In this document: in pieces, positions 1-6,834 of the stretch
Numbering within the stretch: the first letter of the stretch is position 1
How the letters are laid out: the number at the start of each line of letters is the position of its first letter
DNA from: JAWSUT01 sp033549345
Lineage (GTDB): Bacteria > Bacillota > Dethiobacteria > Dethiobacterales > Dethiobacteraceae
DNA: 19,158 bases
NCBI GenBank assembly: GCA_033549345.1
Contig: JAWSUT010000038.1
Span: forward strand, 1 to 19,158
Reading direction: 5' to 3'
Notes under the pieces: generated by a model
What the model saw: only the letters and a program-made list of their open reading frames with translations
Told to the model about the DNA's origin: nothing
Databases searched by the model: none
Position numbers and translations under genes: made by a program

Positions 1-3
1 AAT

Positions 4-49
4 AAAAAATCCCGCAGGCCTTTAAAATCAAGGCGTTGCAGGATTTTTT
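4..49. terminator. Bidirectional hairpin terminator candidate
   Basis: The arms AAAAAATCC (4-12) and GGATTTTTT (41-49) are perfect reverse complements, and an inner pair GCCTT (18-22) and AAGGC (30-34) extends the stem. Each strand ends the hairpin in a run of T, so it could stop transcription from either side. It lies about 25 bp downstream of a leftward promoter candidate at 74-102, so for a gene beyond the left edge it could instead act as a leader attenuator. Confidence 0.65.
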
Positions 50-73
50 GTTTTATCAAGTGTCAAATACGGG

Positions 74-102
74 ATTATACCAAACATATGTTTGTATTGC
101 AA
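74..102 (-). promoter_or_regulatory. Leftward promoter candidate with palindromic spacer
   Basis: On the minus strand TTGCAA (102-97) is followed by a 17-bp spacer and a perfect TATAAT (79-74). The -35 matches consensus at four of six positions. The spacer contains the perfect 14-bp palindrome CAAACATATGTTTG (81-94), which is where a repressor would block RNA polymerase. The transcript would run into the hairpin at 4-49 and out of the window, so its target gene is not visible. The element is seen directly; its function is inferred. Confidence 0.45.
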
Positions 103-252
103 GGATTTATTTGCCTGAAATTGTTTAATATGGATCCCGCTTTCCATTAGAAAAAGAGTATGAACAATCGACATACTCTTCCTTTTTAACAGTATTCTGT
201 TCTATACGTCATATGCTTCTGTATACTCCCGCTTATTGCCGGGCTTGAGGAT
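103..252. other. Non-coding intergenic region downstream of dtd
   Basis: Positions 1-252 carry no supportable gene. Besides the two terminators and the promoter candidate listed separately, this part holds only a small perfect stem, AACAG (188-192) and CTGTT (197-201) with a 4-nt loop. I see no ORF with a convincing ribosome binding site on either strand. Confidence 0.6.
151..187 (-). terminator. Rho-independent terminator of the rel-dtd transcript
   Basis: The 9-bp arms AAGAGTATG (154-162) and CATACTCTT (172-180) are perfect reverse complements with a 9-nt loop. On the minus strand the stem runs directly into a T tract; on the plus strand it is followed by CC and TTTTT, so it may work both ways. 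It lies about 100 bp past the dtd stop codon and is the natural end of the secDF-to-dtd transcription unit. Confidence 0.8.
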
Positions 253-286
253 ATGAAGACAGTGGAACCTGTCCCCGCGTCTTCAT
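253..286 (-). repeat. 34-bp palindromic repeat, copy 1 (at the dtd stop)
   Basis: This 34-bp sequence is identical, in the same orientation, to 807-840. Its ends ATGAAGAC and GTCTTCAT are perfect 8-bp inverted repeats. Inside, GACAG and CTGTC can pair around a GTTCCA loop, so read on the minus strand it folds as a stem with one large G-rich bulge. The TGA stop codon of dtd (285-283) is formed by bases 2-4 of the repeat. The core GGGGACAGGTTCC resembles REP-like intergenic elements I recall from Firmicutes; that link is from memory and not verified. Confidence 0.85.
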
Positions 287-738
287 TTGGTGTTTTTTTG
301 CTCGCTGTCGATGATGATGGTTACGGGGCCATGGTTGACCAGAGAGACATCCATCATGGCGCCAAAGCGCCCGGTGGCTACCGGGATGCCAAGCTCCCGC
401 AGGGAGCTGCAGAATTCCTCATAGAGCGGCTCGGCCAGTTCAGGTCCCGCGGCATTGGAAAAGCCGGGCCGGCGGCCTTTGCGCGTATCTGCATAGAGCG
501 TAAACTGGGACACCACCAGTGCTTCTCCGTCGATATCCAGTAAAGACAGATTCATTTTGCCGTCCTTGTCTTCAAAAATACGTAAATTCGCAGTCTTTTC
601 CGCAAGATAGGTGACATCTTCACTGCTGTCGCCGGGTTGGACGCCAAGCAGAATGAGCTGCCCTCTGCCGATTTCGCCGGTTGTCTCACCGGACACATCC
701 ACGCGGGCACCCTCAACACGCTGAATCACTGCTCGCAT
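283..738 (-). CDS. dtd: D-aminoacyl-tRNA deacylase
   Basis: This 151-residue protein hydrolyses D-amino acids from mischarged tRNAs (such as D-Tyr-tRNA) in the cytoplasm, a translation quality-control step. It shows the Dtd signature SQFTLYAD at residues 77-84, followed by TRKGRRPGF, and the C-terminal GPVT motif at 137-140; together these form the cross-subunit active site of the dimer. Length matches the family (about 145-150). The ATG at 738 is preceded by GGAG with a 7-nt spacer. It is the last gene of the operon, 98 bp after rel, as in Bacillus. Identical 34-bp repeats lie at both ends of the gene, and its stop codon lies inside the downstream copy. Confidence 0.95.
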   Translation of the reverse strand: MRAVIQRVEGARVDVSGETTGEIGRGQLILLGVQPGDSSEDVTYLAEKTANLRIFEDKDGKMNLSLLDIDGEALVVSQFTLYADTRKGRRPGFSNAAGPELAEPLYEEFCSSLRELGIPVATGRFGAMMDVSLVNHGPVTIIIDSEQKNTK

Positions 739-774
739 AGCCTGTCTCCTTTACTATTGATTCAATGTGGAACA

Positions 775-832
775 GCGGGACAGGTTAGCAGCAAATTCGG
801 CTGCAAATGAAGACAGTGGAACCTGTCCCCGC
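775..832. repeat. Composite inverted-repeat structure upstream of dtd
   Basis: GCGGGACAGGTT (775-786) is a partial inverted copy of the core of the 34-bp repeat. It can pair with AACCTGTCCCCGC (820-832) inside copy 2, with one extra C. Between them is a second perfect stem, GCAGC (788-792) and GCTGC (800-804), with a 7-nt loop. Together they would make a large branched hairpin in the rel-dtd spacer. The pairing is read directly; whether it affects RNA processing or partial termination between rel and dtd is inference. Confidence 0.6.
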
Positions 833-840
833 GTCTTCAT
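807..840 (-). repeat. 34-bp palindromic repeat, copy 2 (at the rel stop)
   Basis: An exact, same-orientation duplicate of the element at 253-286, with the same ATGAAGAC/GTCTTCAT terminal inverted repeats. The rel stop codon TGA (839-837) occupies the same position in the repeat as the dtd stop codon does in copy 1. The two copies are direct repeats 554 bp apart that bracket dtd. Confidence 0.85.
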
Positions 841-2996
841 CCTTTGATGCGGTGGACTTGGTAGACGTCTCTGACGCGGTTGATTCGGTTGATTACGTTG
901 TCGAGGTGGTTGCGGTCTGCTACGGTGAGGGTCATGTGGATTAAGGTGAGCCGGTCTTTTGTGCTGCGGCCGTTGAGTGCTGTGATGTTGACTTTGCACT
1001 CTGCCACGGCATTGACCACATCCATCAGGATTTGCGGCCTGTCCATGGCCGACACTTCAATTTCAACCGGGTACACACCTGCTGCTTCTTCTTCCCAGCC
1101 GGCGGATAAAAGCCGCTGGCTCACGCCCGCGTTCTGTACGTTGGGACAGTCCTGCCGGTGAATCGATACCCCGCGTCCACGTGTGATTACACCGACAATC
1201 TCATCTCCGGGTACCGGGGTACAGCATTTGGCAAAACGCAGCAGCATATTATCAATCCCTGAGATGGTTACACCTTTGCCGGTTTTACTTACCGCTTTTT
1301 GCGGCTTGAATTCCTTGATGGGCTCAGGTTCACCCGGACCGAATTTCTTTCTGTATTCTTCCTTCAGGCGCGTGATGGCCTGCTGGGGCGTCACACCGCC
1401 CAGGCCGATGGCGACGTAGATATCATCCTCACCCTGGAGATTGAACCGCTTGCCCATCTCCAAAAGCAGGGGCAGTTTCAGATATTGCTGCGGATCCAGT
1501 TCCTGCTTGCGCAGTTCCTTTTCCAGCAGTTCCTTGCCCTTAACCAGGTTTTCCTCACGCCGTTCTTTTTTAAACCAACTGCGGATTTTCGCTTTGGCCC
1601 CGGAACTTTTCACCATATTGAGCCAGTCCCGGCTCGGAGAACCTTGCTTGGATGTCATGATGTCTACAATATCCCCTGTTTTCAACTGATAGTCCAGAGG
1701 AACAAGCCTGCCGTTGATACGGGCCCCAATGCAGCGATGGCCGATATCTGTATGAATTTTATAGGCAAAATCAAGCGGGATGGACCCGGCAGGCAGGTCG
1801 ATGACATCTCCTTTGGGTGTAAAGACAAAGACCTCATCGGCAAACAGGTCGATTTTCACATTCTCCATAAATTCATGCGCGTCTTTGGAGTCCTGCTGTA
1901 GTTCCATAATCTGACGCAGCCAGGTCAGTTTATCTTCAAACTCGCCTTCACCTTTGGTGTCTTTTTCCTTGTAGCGCCAGTGCGCAGCAATCCCGTATTC
2001 CGCAGTCCGGTGCATATCCCAGGTGCGAATCTGGACTTCCAGCAGCTCATTTTTTCCGACCATCACCAACGTATGCAGTGACTGGTACATGTTGGTCTTG
2101 GGCATGGCGATATAATCCTTAAACCGTCCGGGGATCGGTTTCCAAAGGGTGTGCACAATGCCCAGCGCACCGTAGCAATCCTTCAGGGAATCCACAATAA
2201 TCCGAATCGCCGTCAGGTCATAGATTTCGTGAAACTCCTTGCCCTGCTCCTTCATTTTCTGCGAGATACTGTAGAGATGCTTGGGCCGGCCGGAAATCTG
2301 GGCGTTGACCCCCACCTCTGCCAGCCGCGGCTGCAGGTTCTCCATAATCTGGCCGATAAACGCCTCGCGCTCCTGCCGCTTTTTATTCAGCCGATCCACC
2401 AACTGATAATAACGGTCGCGCTCAAGAAAACGGAATGCCAAATCTTCCAGTTCCCACTTAATCTTGTAAATTCCCAGTCTGTGCGCCAGCGGTGCGTAAA
2501 TTTCCAGCGTTTCGCGGGAAATAGACTGCTGCTTAATTGACGTGAGATATTTCAGCGTGCGCATATTGTGTGTGCGGTCGGCAAGCTTAATGAGCAGCAC
2601 ACGGATATCCCTGGCCATGGCAATAAACATTTTACGCAGGTTTTCCGCCTGGTGCTCCTCTTTTGACTTGTATTCCAACTTGGAGAGCTTCGTCACGCCG
2701 TCCACAAGCATGGCAATATCCGGACCGAATTCCGCTTCAATCTCTTCCAGAGTGACAATGGTGTCTTCCACTACGTCATGCAAAAGGCCCGCGACAATGG
2801 TGTCAATATCCAGCTCCAGTTCCGCCAGAATATTTGCCACACCGAGCGGGTGGGTAATATAGAGCTCTCCCGAGAAGCGCTTTTGCCCCTGGTGTGCCGC
2901 CACGGCATAGCGGTATGCCCTTTCCACAAGACCGAGGTTGGGTTCAACAGGATAGTATGATTTAATTTGCTCTTTTAATTCTCCCAGATTCATCAT
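837..2996 (-). CDS. rel: Bifunctional (p)ppGpp synthetase/hydrolase (RelA/SpoT family)
   Basis: This 719-residue enzyme makes and degrades (p)ppGpp, the stringent-response alarmone. An N-terminal HD hydrolase domain is intact (H49, HD at 73-74, ED at 77-78). The synthetase domain follows, with RFKD at 291-294, the basic loop typical of bifunctional enzymes, and EVQIRT at 320-325. A TGS domain spans about 388-448, then a conserved-cysteine region (KCCTPVPGD) and a C-terminal ACT domain. I place the start at the ATG at 2996, nine nt after GGAGG. An in-frame ATG at 3050 exists but adds 18 residues unlike the family. The gene overlaps the recJ end by 35 bp; apt, often found between these genes, is missing. 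Its stop codon lies inside a 34-bp repeat. Confidence 0.95.
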   Translation of the reverse strand: MMNLGELKEQIKSYYPVEPNLGLVERAYRYAVAAHQGQKRFSGELYITHPLGVANILAELELDIDTIVAGLLHDVVEDTIVTLEEIEAEFGPDIAMLVDGVTKLSKLEYKSKEEHQAENLRKMFIAMARDIRVLLIKLADRTHNMRTLKYLTSIKQQSISRETLEIYAPLAHRLGIYKIKWELEDLAFRFLERDRYYQLVDRLNKKRQEREAFIGQIMENLQPRLAEVGVNAQISGRPKHLYSISQKMKEQGKEFHEIYDLTAIRIIVDSLKDCYGALGIVHTLWKPIPGRFKDYIAMPKTNMYQSLHTLVMVGKNELLEVQIRTWDMHRTAEYGIAAHWRYKEKDTKGEGEFEDKLTWLRQIMELQQDSKDAHEFMENVKIDLFADEVFVFTPKGDVIDLPAGSIPLDFAYKIHTDIGHRCIGARINGRLVPLDYQLKTGDIVDIMTSKQGSPSRDWLNMVKSSGAKAKIRSWFKKERREENLVKGKELLEKELRKQELDPQQYLKLPLLLEMGKRFNLQGEDDIYVAIGLGGVTPQQAITRLKEEYRKKFGPGEPEPIKEFKPQKAVSKTGKGVTISGIDNMLLRFAKCCTPVPGDEIVGVITRGRGVSIHRQDCPNVQNAGVSQRLLSAGWEEEAAGVYPVEIEVSAMDRPQILMDVVNAVAECKVNITALNGRSTKDRLTLIHMTLTVADRNHLDNVINRINRVRDVYQVHRIKG

Positions 2997-5358
2997 CTGT
3001 ATCTCCCTCCGGGAAGGCCGTCCGGGCAGGCTGTTCCAAATAGCGTGCAATGGTCACAGCATCCGCTTCGTACCAGAAACGCTGGCAGGCGCGAAATGCC
3101 GCCAGGGTCTTGGTATCTTCCCGATATGTCTCCGATGTATGCAGATTCTCGGCCAAACCAGCCGCCTCAGCCGGTTTTCCGTCACCCAGTTCAGCAAAGA
3201 CCGTCTTGGCCCGTGCCAGCAAATAGCGTGTAACAGGAACAGCAAGGCTGTTTTGTGCCAGATCGGTTGTGAGCGGCCCGCCGTGTTTTTCCAGGCAGGC
3301 GGCCAGCTGACAAAGTGTGTTCTCCTGTGGAATGCTGGCGGCAAAGATTCGCTCATTAAGCTGCAGTTCTTCACTGCCATAGTATAGATAGACCCTTTTG
3401 GGGCCGTGAAATTCAAGTCTGGTCAGATAGTCTTCCAGCGCTGCCCGGTCATAGGGAATATGATAAAAAACAAGAGCGTCACAGGCTGCATTCCCTGCTC
3501 CGCGGCCAAGCTGGGTGACTTGGGCCGGGGTACCGGCAAGTCCGGCTTTAATACCCTCCAGCGCCGCTTTGGTATTGACCCAGACAGCCAGAGACTGCTC
3601 CTTTGCCAGTTGGGACAGGTTGGCGTCTTTGGCCTGGATTCCCCGGCAGTCAATCACCTGGAATCCGTCATCCCCGGCGGCTGTGCGCAGGCCGCGCACA
3701 TGCAGGGAAAGACTGGTACGCCCCTGCCAGGTATTGGCGGCCAGCGCCGTCACAATATCAACACAGCTACCCTGCGCAAGCTTCTGCTCCCCGCCGCCAA
3801 ACTGAATACCGGCCAGTGCCGTTGACCCTTTTTGCAGGCGCAGCTGCAGGTGCCTGCCGCCGCTGCCCACACTGCGTGCGGCAGCGATGCCGGCACCGCG
3901 AAGCAAGAAGAGTGGTTCAGGGTTGCCGTTCCCAAACGGCTCCATTTGGGACAATTCACGAAGCAGGTTAAGCGACAGTTCCGCCGGGTCGGCTTCTGCC
4001 GCGACCAAAACTTCTGTCTCCGTCCGGCCCTGCGAGGCGACCGCGCGGCAAAACCCCTCACGAAACGCTTCCAGGCTGGCTGTGTCAACGGTGAGGCCCG
4101 CAGCCTCCCGGTGCCCGCCGTAACGGGCCAGGTGGGCTGAAGCCGCTTCCAGTGCGTCCACCACATTGCAGCCCGGCACGGAACGGACCGAGCCGCGTCC
4201 TTCTTCCCCGTCAAGGGCAATCAGCGCCGCCGGACGCTCAAACTCGGCAGCCAGCCGGCCGGCCACAATCCCCACCACGCCCGGATGCCATTTTTCATCC
4301 CAGAGCACCAGGGCCGGGTCATCGGCGCAGCTTTCGGCCAACGCACGCGCCTCGTCGAGAATTTTTTTCTCAACCTGCTGGCGCTGCTTGTTTTGCGCGT
4401 CAAGTTCCGCCGCCAGACCGTCTGCTTCATCCGAACCGGCCAAGAGAGCCCGTACGGCAGGAGAGGCATCACCAAGCCTGCCCGGTGCGTTCAGGCGCGG
4501 TGCCAGCGTGAAGGCAACCTGGGTAGCAGAGAGTTCTTTGTCCTCCATCCCGCTTACGCGGGCCAGTGCCGCCAGCCCCGGCAGGGGCTGTCTGTTTAAA
4601 CGGTCCAGGCCGTGTTTAACCAGAATCCGGTTCTCTCCCAAAAGCGGCACCACATCGGCAATGGTCCCCAGCGCCACCAGATCAAGATAACTTTCTGTCT
4701 CCGCCGCCGGAAACCCGAGTAGGCTGTGCAGTGCCCGCACCAGCGTCCAGGCCACACCGACGCCTGCCAGGTTGCGCTCAGGATAACGGCAGTCCGGCTG
4801 TTTGGGATTCAAAACGGCAAACGCTGTGCGCTCACCGGAGAAACACTCATGATGGTCGGTCACAATCAAATCAAGCCCCAGGGACCGCGCGGTTTCCATT
4901 TCCGCAAACGAATTGGTGCCGCAGTCCACCGTCAGCGCCAGCCTTCCACCCTGTGCGGCAAAGCGCTCCAACTCTGCGGCCTGCAGCCCGTACCCTTCTT
5001 CCAGCCGGCTTGGAATGTAGTATTCCACGGGAATGTCCAGTTTTTGCAAAACATGCACAAAAAGCGTCACAGAAGTGACGCCGTCCACGTCATAATCGCC
5101 GCAAACCAGGACCGCTTCCCGCCTTTTTGCGGCCTGAGCCAGACGGCCGGCCGCTTCCCGCACACCTTTCATCAACAGCGGGTCGGCAAGATCCCTCAGG
5201 CTGCAGTGCAGAAAGCGCTGCGCATCCTCAGCGCCGGTGACTCCCCGCTGCAGCAGGCAGGCCGCAGTCAGCCTGTGCAGGCCAAGCTCTCCGGCCAGGC
5301 GCAACACGGCGGACGAATCAACGTCGGGAAGTTTCCAGGGCCAGGGTTTAGAGGGCAT
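2962..5358 (-). CDS. recJ: Single-stranded-DNA-specific exonuclease RecJ
   Basis: This 798-residue 5'-3' exonuclease acts on single-stranded DNA in recombination and mismatch or base-excision repair. DHH phosphoesterase motifs are in order: DYDVDG at 88-93, TVDCGTN at about 143-149, DHH at 168-170, GTIADVV at 231-237. The DHHA1 motif GGHREAAG is at 414-421, after which an OB-like and a long C-terminal region follow, as in the Bacillus-type RecJ of nearly 800 residues. The ATG at 5358 fits best: GGGGAG stands 10 nt upstream, and the lysine- and threonine-rich extension from earlier starts (5382, 5418) lies entirely inside lapA. With this start recJ overlaps lapA by 11 bp, which points to translational coupling. 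Confidence 0.94.
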   Translation of the reverse strand: MPSKPWPWKLPDVDSSAVLRLAGELGLHRLTAACLLQRGVTGAEDAQRFLHCSLRDLADPLLMKGVREAAGRLAQAAKRREAVLVCGDYDVDGVTSVTLFVHVLQKLDIPVEYYIPSRLEEGYGLQAAELERFAAQGGRLALTVDCGTNSFAEMETARSLGLDLIVTDHHECFSGERTAFAVLNPKQPDCRYPERNLAGVGVAWTLVRALHSLLGFPAAETESYLDLVALGTIADVVPLLGENRILVKHGLDRLNRQPLPGLAALARVSGMEDKELSATQVAFTLAPRLNAPGRLGDASPAVRALLAGSDEADGLAAELDAQNKQRQQVEKKILDEARALAESCADDPALVLWDEKWHPGVVGIVAGRLAAEFERPAALIALDGEEGRGSVRSVPGCNVVDALEAASAHLARYGGHREAAGLTVDTASLEAFREGFCRAVASQGRTETEVLVAAEADPAELSLNLLRELSQMEPFGNGNPEPLFLLRGAGIAAARSVGSGGRHLQLRLQKGSTALAGIQFGGGEQKLAQGSCVDIVTALAANTWQGRTSLSLHVRGLRTAAGDDGFQVIDCRGIQAKDANLSQLAKEQSLAVWVNTKAALEGIKAGLAGTPAQVTQLGRGAGNAACDALVFYHIPYDRAALEDYLTRLEFHGPKRVYLYYGSEELQLNERIFAASIPQENTLCQLAACLEKHGGPLTTDLAQNSLAVPVTRYLLARAKTVFAELGDGKPAEAAGLAENLHTSETYREDTKTLAAFRACQRFWYEADAVTIARYLEQPARTAFPEGDTDDESGRIKRAN

Positions 5359-5797
5359 CGCTTTCTTTCTCCCCGGCTTCATTGTCTTTCTTGTTGTCTT
5401 CCCCGTTGTCGTCCCCAACCACCGGCATCTTTTCTTCTTCCTGGCATTCTTCCAGTTCCGCTTCCTTCTGTTTTAAGACCTGCTCGCACTCCGCGTTCAC
5501 AAACGACAGGTCGTCGGAAAGAGCCCGCTTTTGTTCTTTTAAATCTTCCACTTCACGCGACAGGCGCTTGACTTTATTTCTGTAATCCCACATGGTAAAG
5601 CCTGTCCGAATCTGCGTAATCACGCCAAAGAGGCCCACAGCAAGAGCACCCATGGCCGCCGACGCCACAACGATAACGGCCACACTTGCTTCCACCGTGC
5701 CGAAGAAGTAGTTTACCGTGACAGGATCCGTATTTAAAAACGCAAAGAAGGCAATGACAAATCCAAAGACCAGGCCGACAATCACACTCATTTGCAT
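5348..5797 (-). CDS. LapA/DUF1049-domain membrane protein
   Basis: This 149-residue protein has two hydrophobic segments, about residues 4-22 and 35-62, with an NTDPVTVNYFFG stretch between them. That arrangement is typical of the LapA (DUF1049) family. It is followed by a charged helix of about residues 70-115 with coiled-coil character and a highly acidic tail rich in Glu, Asp and Lys. A member of this family (YrvD) sits just before recJ in Bacillus subtilis, so the synteny agrees. Its biochemical role in Gram-positives is not known to me; the Gram-negative relatives are linked to LPS assembly, which would not apply here. The ATG at 5797 has GGAGG 9 nt upstream (GGAGGGG 7 nt); an alternative ATG lies two codons in. 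Confidence 0.85.
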   Translation of the reverse strand: MQMSVIVGLVFGFVIAFFAFLNTDPVTVNYFFGTVEASVAVIVVASAAMGALAVGLFGVITQIRTGFTMWDYRNKVKRLSREVEDLKEQKRALSDDLSFVNAECEQVLKQKEAELEECQEEEKMPVVGDDNGEDNKKDNEAGEKESDAL

Positions 5798-5821
5798 ACA
5801 TACCCCTCCAAGAATAAATGC

Positions 5822-5841
5822 TTTGACAAGAATTCGTCAAA
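5822..5841. promoter_or_regulatory. Inverted repeat TTTGAC-N8-GTCAAA between the CDF gene and lapA
   Basis: Perfect 6-bp arms TTTGAC (5822-5827) and GTCAAA (5836-5841) flank AAGAATTC. The element covers the stop codon of the cation transporter gene and lies about 25 bp upstream of the lapA start. On the minus strand TTGACG could serve as a -35 with TTTATT 16 bp further on, but the -10 is poor. It could be an operator or a weak internal promoter. Confidence 0.3.
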
Positions 5842-6763
5842 TCCCTGTTAAATCCCTCTTTTCTCCACAATCATGACAGGGGTTTACGTGAATCAGAATG
5901 TCGGCAATTTCTCTTTTTTCTCCCAGCAGCGTTGCCTTGACCCGCCGGGCAACATCATGGCCTTCAAGCACGGTGATATTTTGATCCACACCAATCTCCA
6001 GATCCACAAAAATGTAGGGGCCGGCTACCCGCGCCCGGACACTGTGGAGTTCCCAGACGCCGTCTGTATCGAGTGTCATCTTTTTTACTTCGGAGATAAA
6101 TTCATTGCCGGCCTGCGCATCCATCAGTTCGCTGGCGGCTTCCTTGGCAATAGACCAGCCCATACGCACGATAAATACCGAAACAACTATACCTGCGAGG
6201 GGGTCAAGGTAATACAGCTGCGGAATATTGAAGGTAAACCCCAGGCGCGCACCGCCGATGCCGGCCAGTGCGGCCACGGAAGACAATGCGTCACTGCGGT
6301 GCTCGTATGCATTGGCCACCAGCGCCTTACACTCATTGTCTGAGCCGATACGCAGCGTATGTCGAAACAGGCATTCCTTAACGAAAATGGAGATGACCGC
6401 AGCCCACAGAGCGGCCATTCCCGGTACGGGCCGCGAGGCGTCAAAAAGCGCCCGCAGAGAAAAGAAACCAATGTTCAAACCCGCCAGAATCACGATAATT
6501 GATACAATTTTGCTGGCGATGGTTTCCGCTTTGCCGTGGCCGTAAGGGTGATCATCGTCTGCCGGCTTACTGGCTACCCTGATCCCCACATAGACAATGG
6601 CCGAGGCCACAATATCCGCGGCGGAATGCAGCGAGTCCGCCAGCATGGCAAAACTTCCGGCAAAAATACCGGCGGCCGCCTTTAAGAGCACCAATATAAA
6701 ATTGACCACCATGCCGGTCCGTGCGCCGGCCAGCGTGTTTTCCGTGCGATTATGCGAGACCAT
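5837..6763 (-). CDS. Cation diffusion facilitator (CDF) family metal transporter
   Basis: This 308-residue inner-membrane protein belongs to the CDF family, which exports divalent metals such as Zn, Fe, Mn or Co in exchange for protons. Six hydrophobic segments precede a cytoplasmic C-terminal domain with the conserved HxxP motif (HVNP), here followed by CHDC. The TM2 site reads DSLHSAAD (43-50), giving H46-x3-D50. TM5 reads EHRSD (154-158), so the position usually held by His four residues before the Asp is Glu154. Metal specificity therefore cannot be assumed. The ATG at 6763 has a GGAGGAGG ribosome binding site. It follows secDF across a hairpin terminator, so expression may depend on read-through or an unseen promoter. 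Confidence 0.92.
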   Translation of the reverse strand: MVSHNRTENTLAGARTGMVVNFILVLLKAAAGIFAGSFAMLADSLHSAADIVASAIVYVGIRVASKPADDDHPYGHGKAETIASKIVSIIVILAGLNIGFFSLRALFDASRPVPGMAALWAAVISIFVKECLFRHTLRIGSDNECKALVANAYEHRSDALSSVAALAGIGGARLGFTFNIPQLYYLDPLAGIVVSVFIVRMGWSIAKEAASELMDAQAGNEFISEVKKMTLDTDGVWELHSVRARVAGPYIFVDLEIGVDQNITVLEGHDVARRVKATLLGEKREIADILIHVNPCHDCGEKRDLTGI

Positions 6764-6794
6764 GCCCTTTCCTCCTCCGCAAGAATCATTTTCA

Positions 6795-6834
6795 CTAAAA
6801 AGAAACAGCCTGGAGCCGAGGCTCTAGGCTGTTT
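6795..6834 (-). terminator. Hairpin terminator overlapping the secDF stop
   Basis: On the minus strand an AAACAGCCT arm and its partner AGGCTGTTT extend inward through GAGC/GCTC with one mismatch and a four-base loop. This is followed by CTTTTT. The secDF stop codon lies inside the left arm, and the CDF gene begins about 30 bp beyond the T run. It fits an intrinsic terminator that partly uncouples secDF from the downstream genes. Confidence 0.7.

Noticed and set aside
253..543. 96-residue plus-strand frame starting inside repeat copy 1
   Set aside because: It is antisense to dtd, and its ATG is only the end of the palindromic repeat with no ribosome binding site.
4726..5571. 281-residue plus-strand open frame opposite recJ and lapA
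   Set aside because: It spans two real minus-strand genes, has low-complexity Gln/Pro/Arg composition and no recognisable domain.
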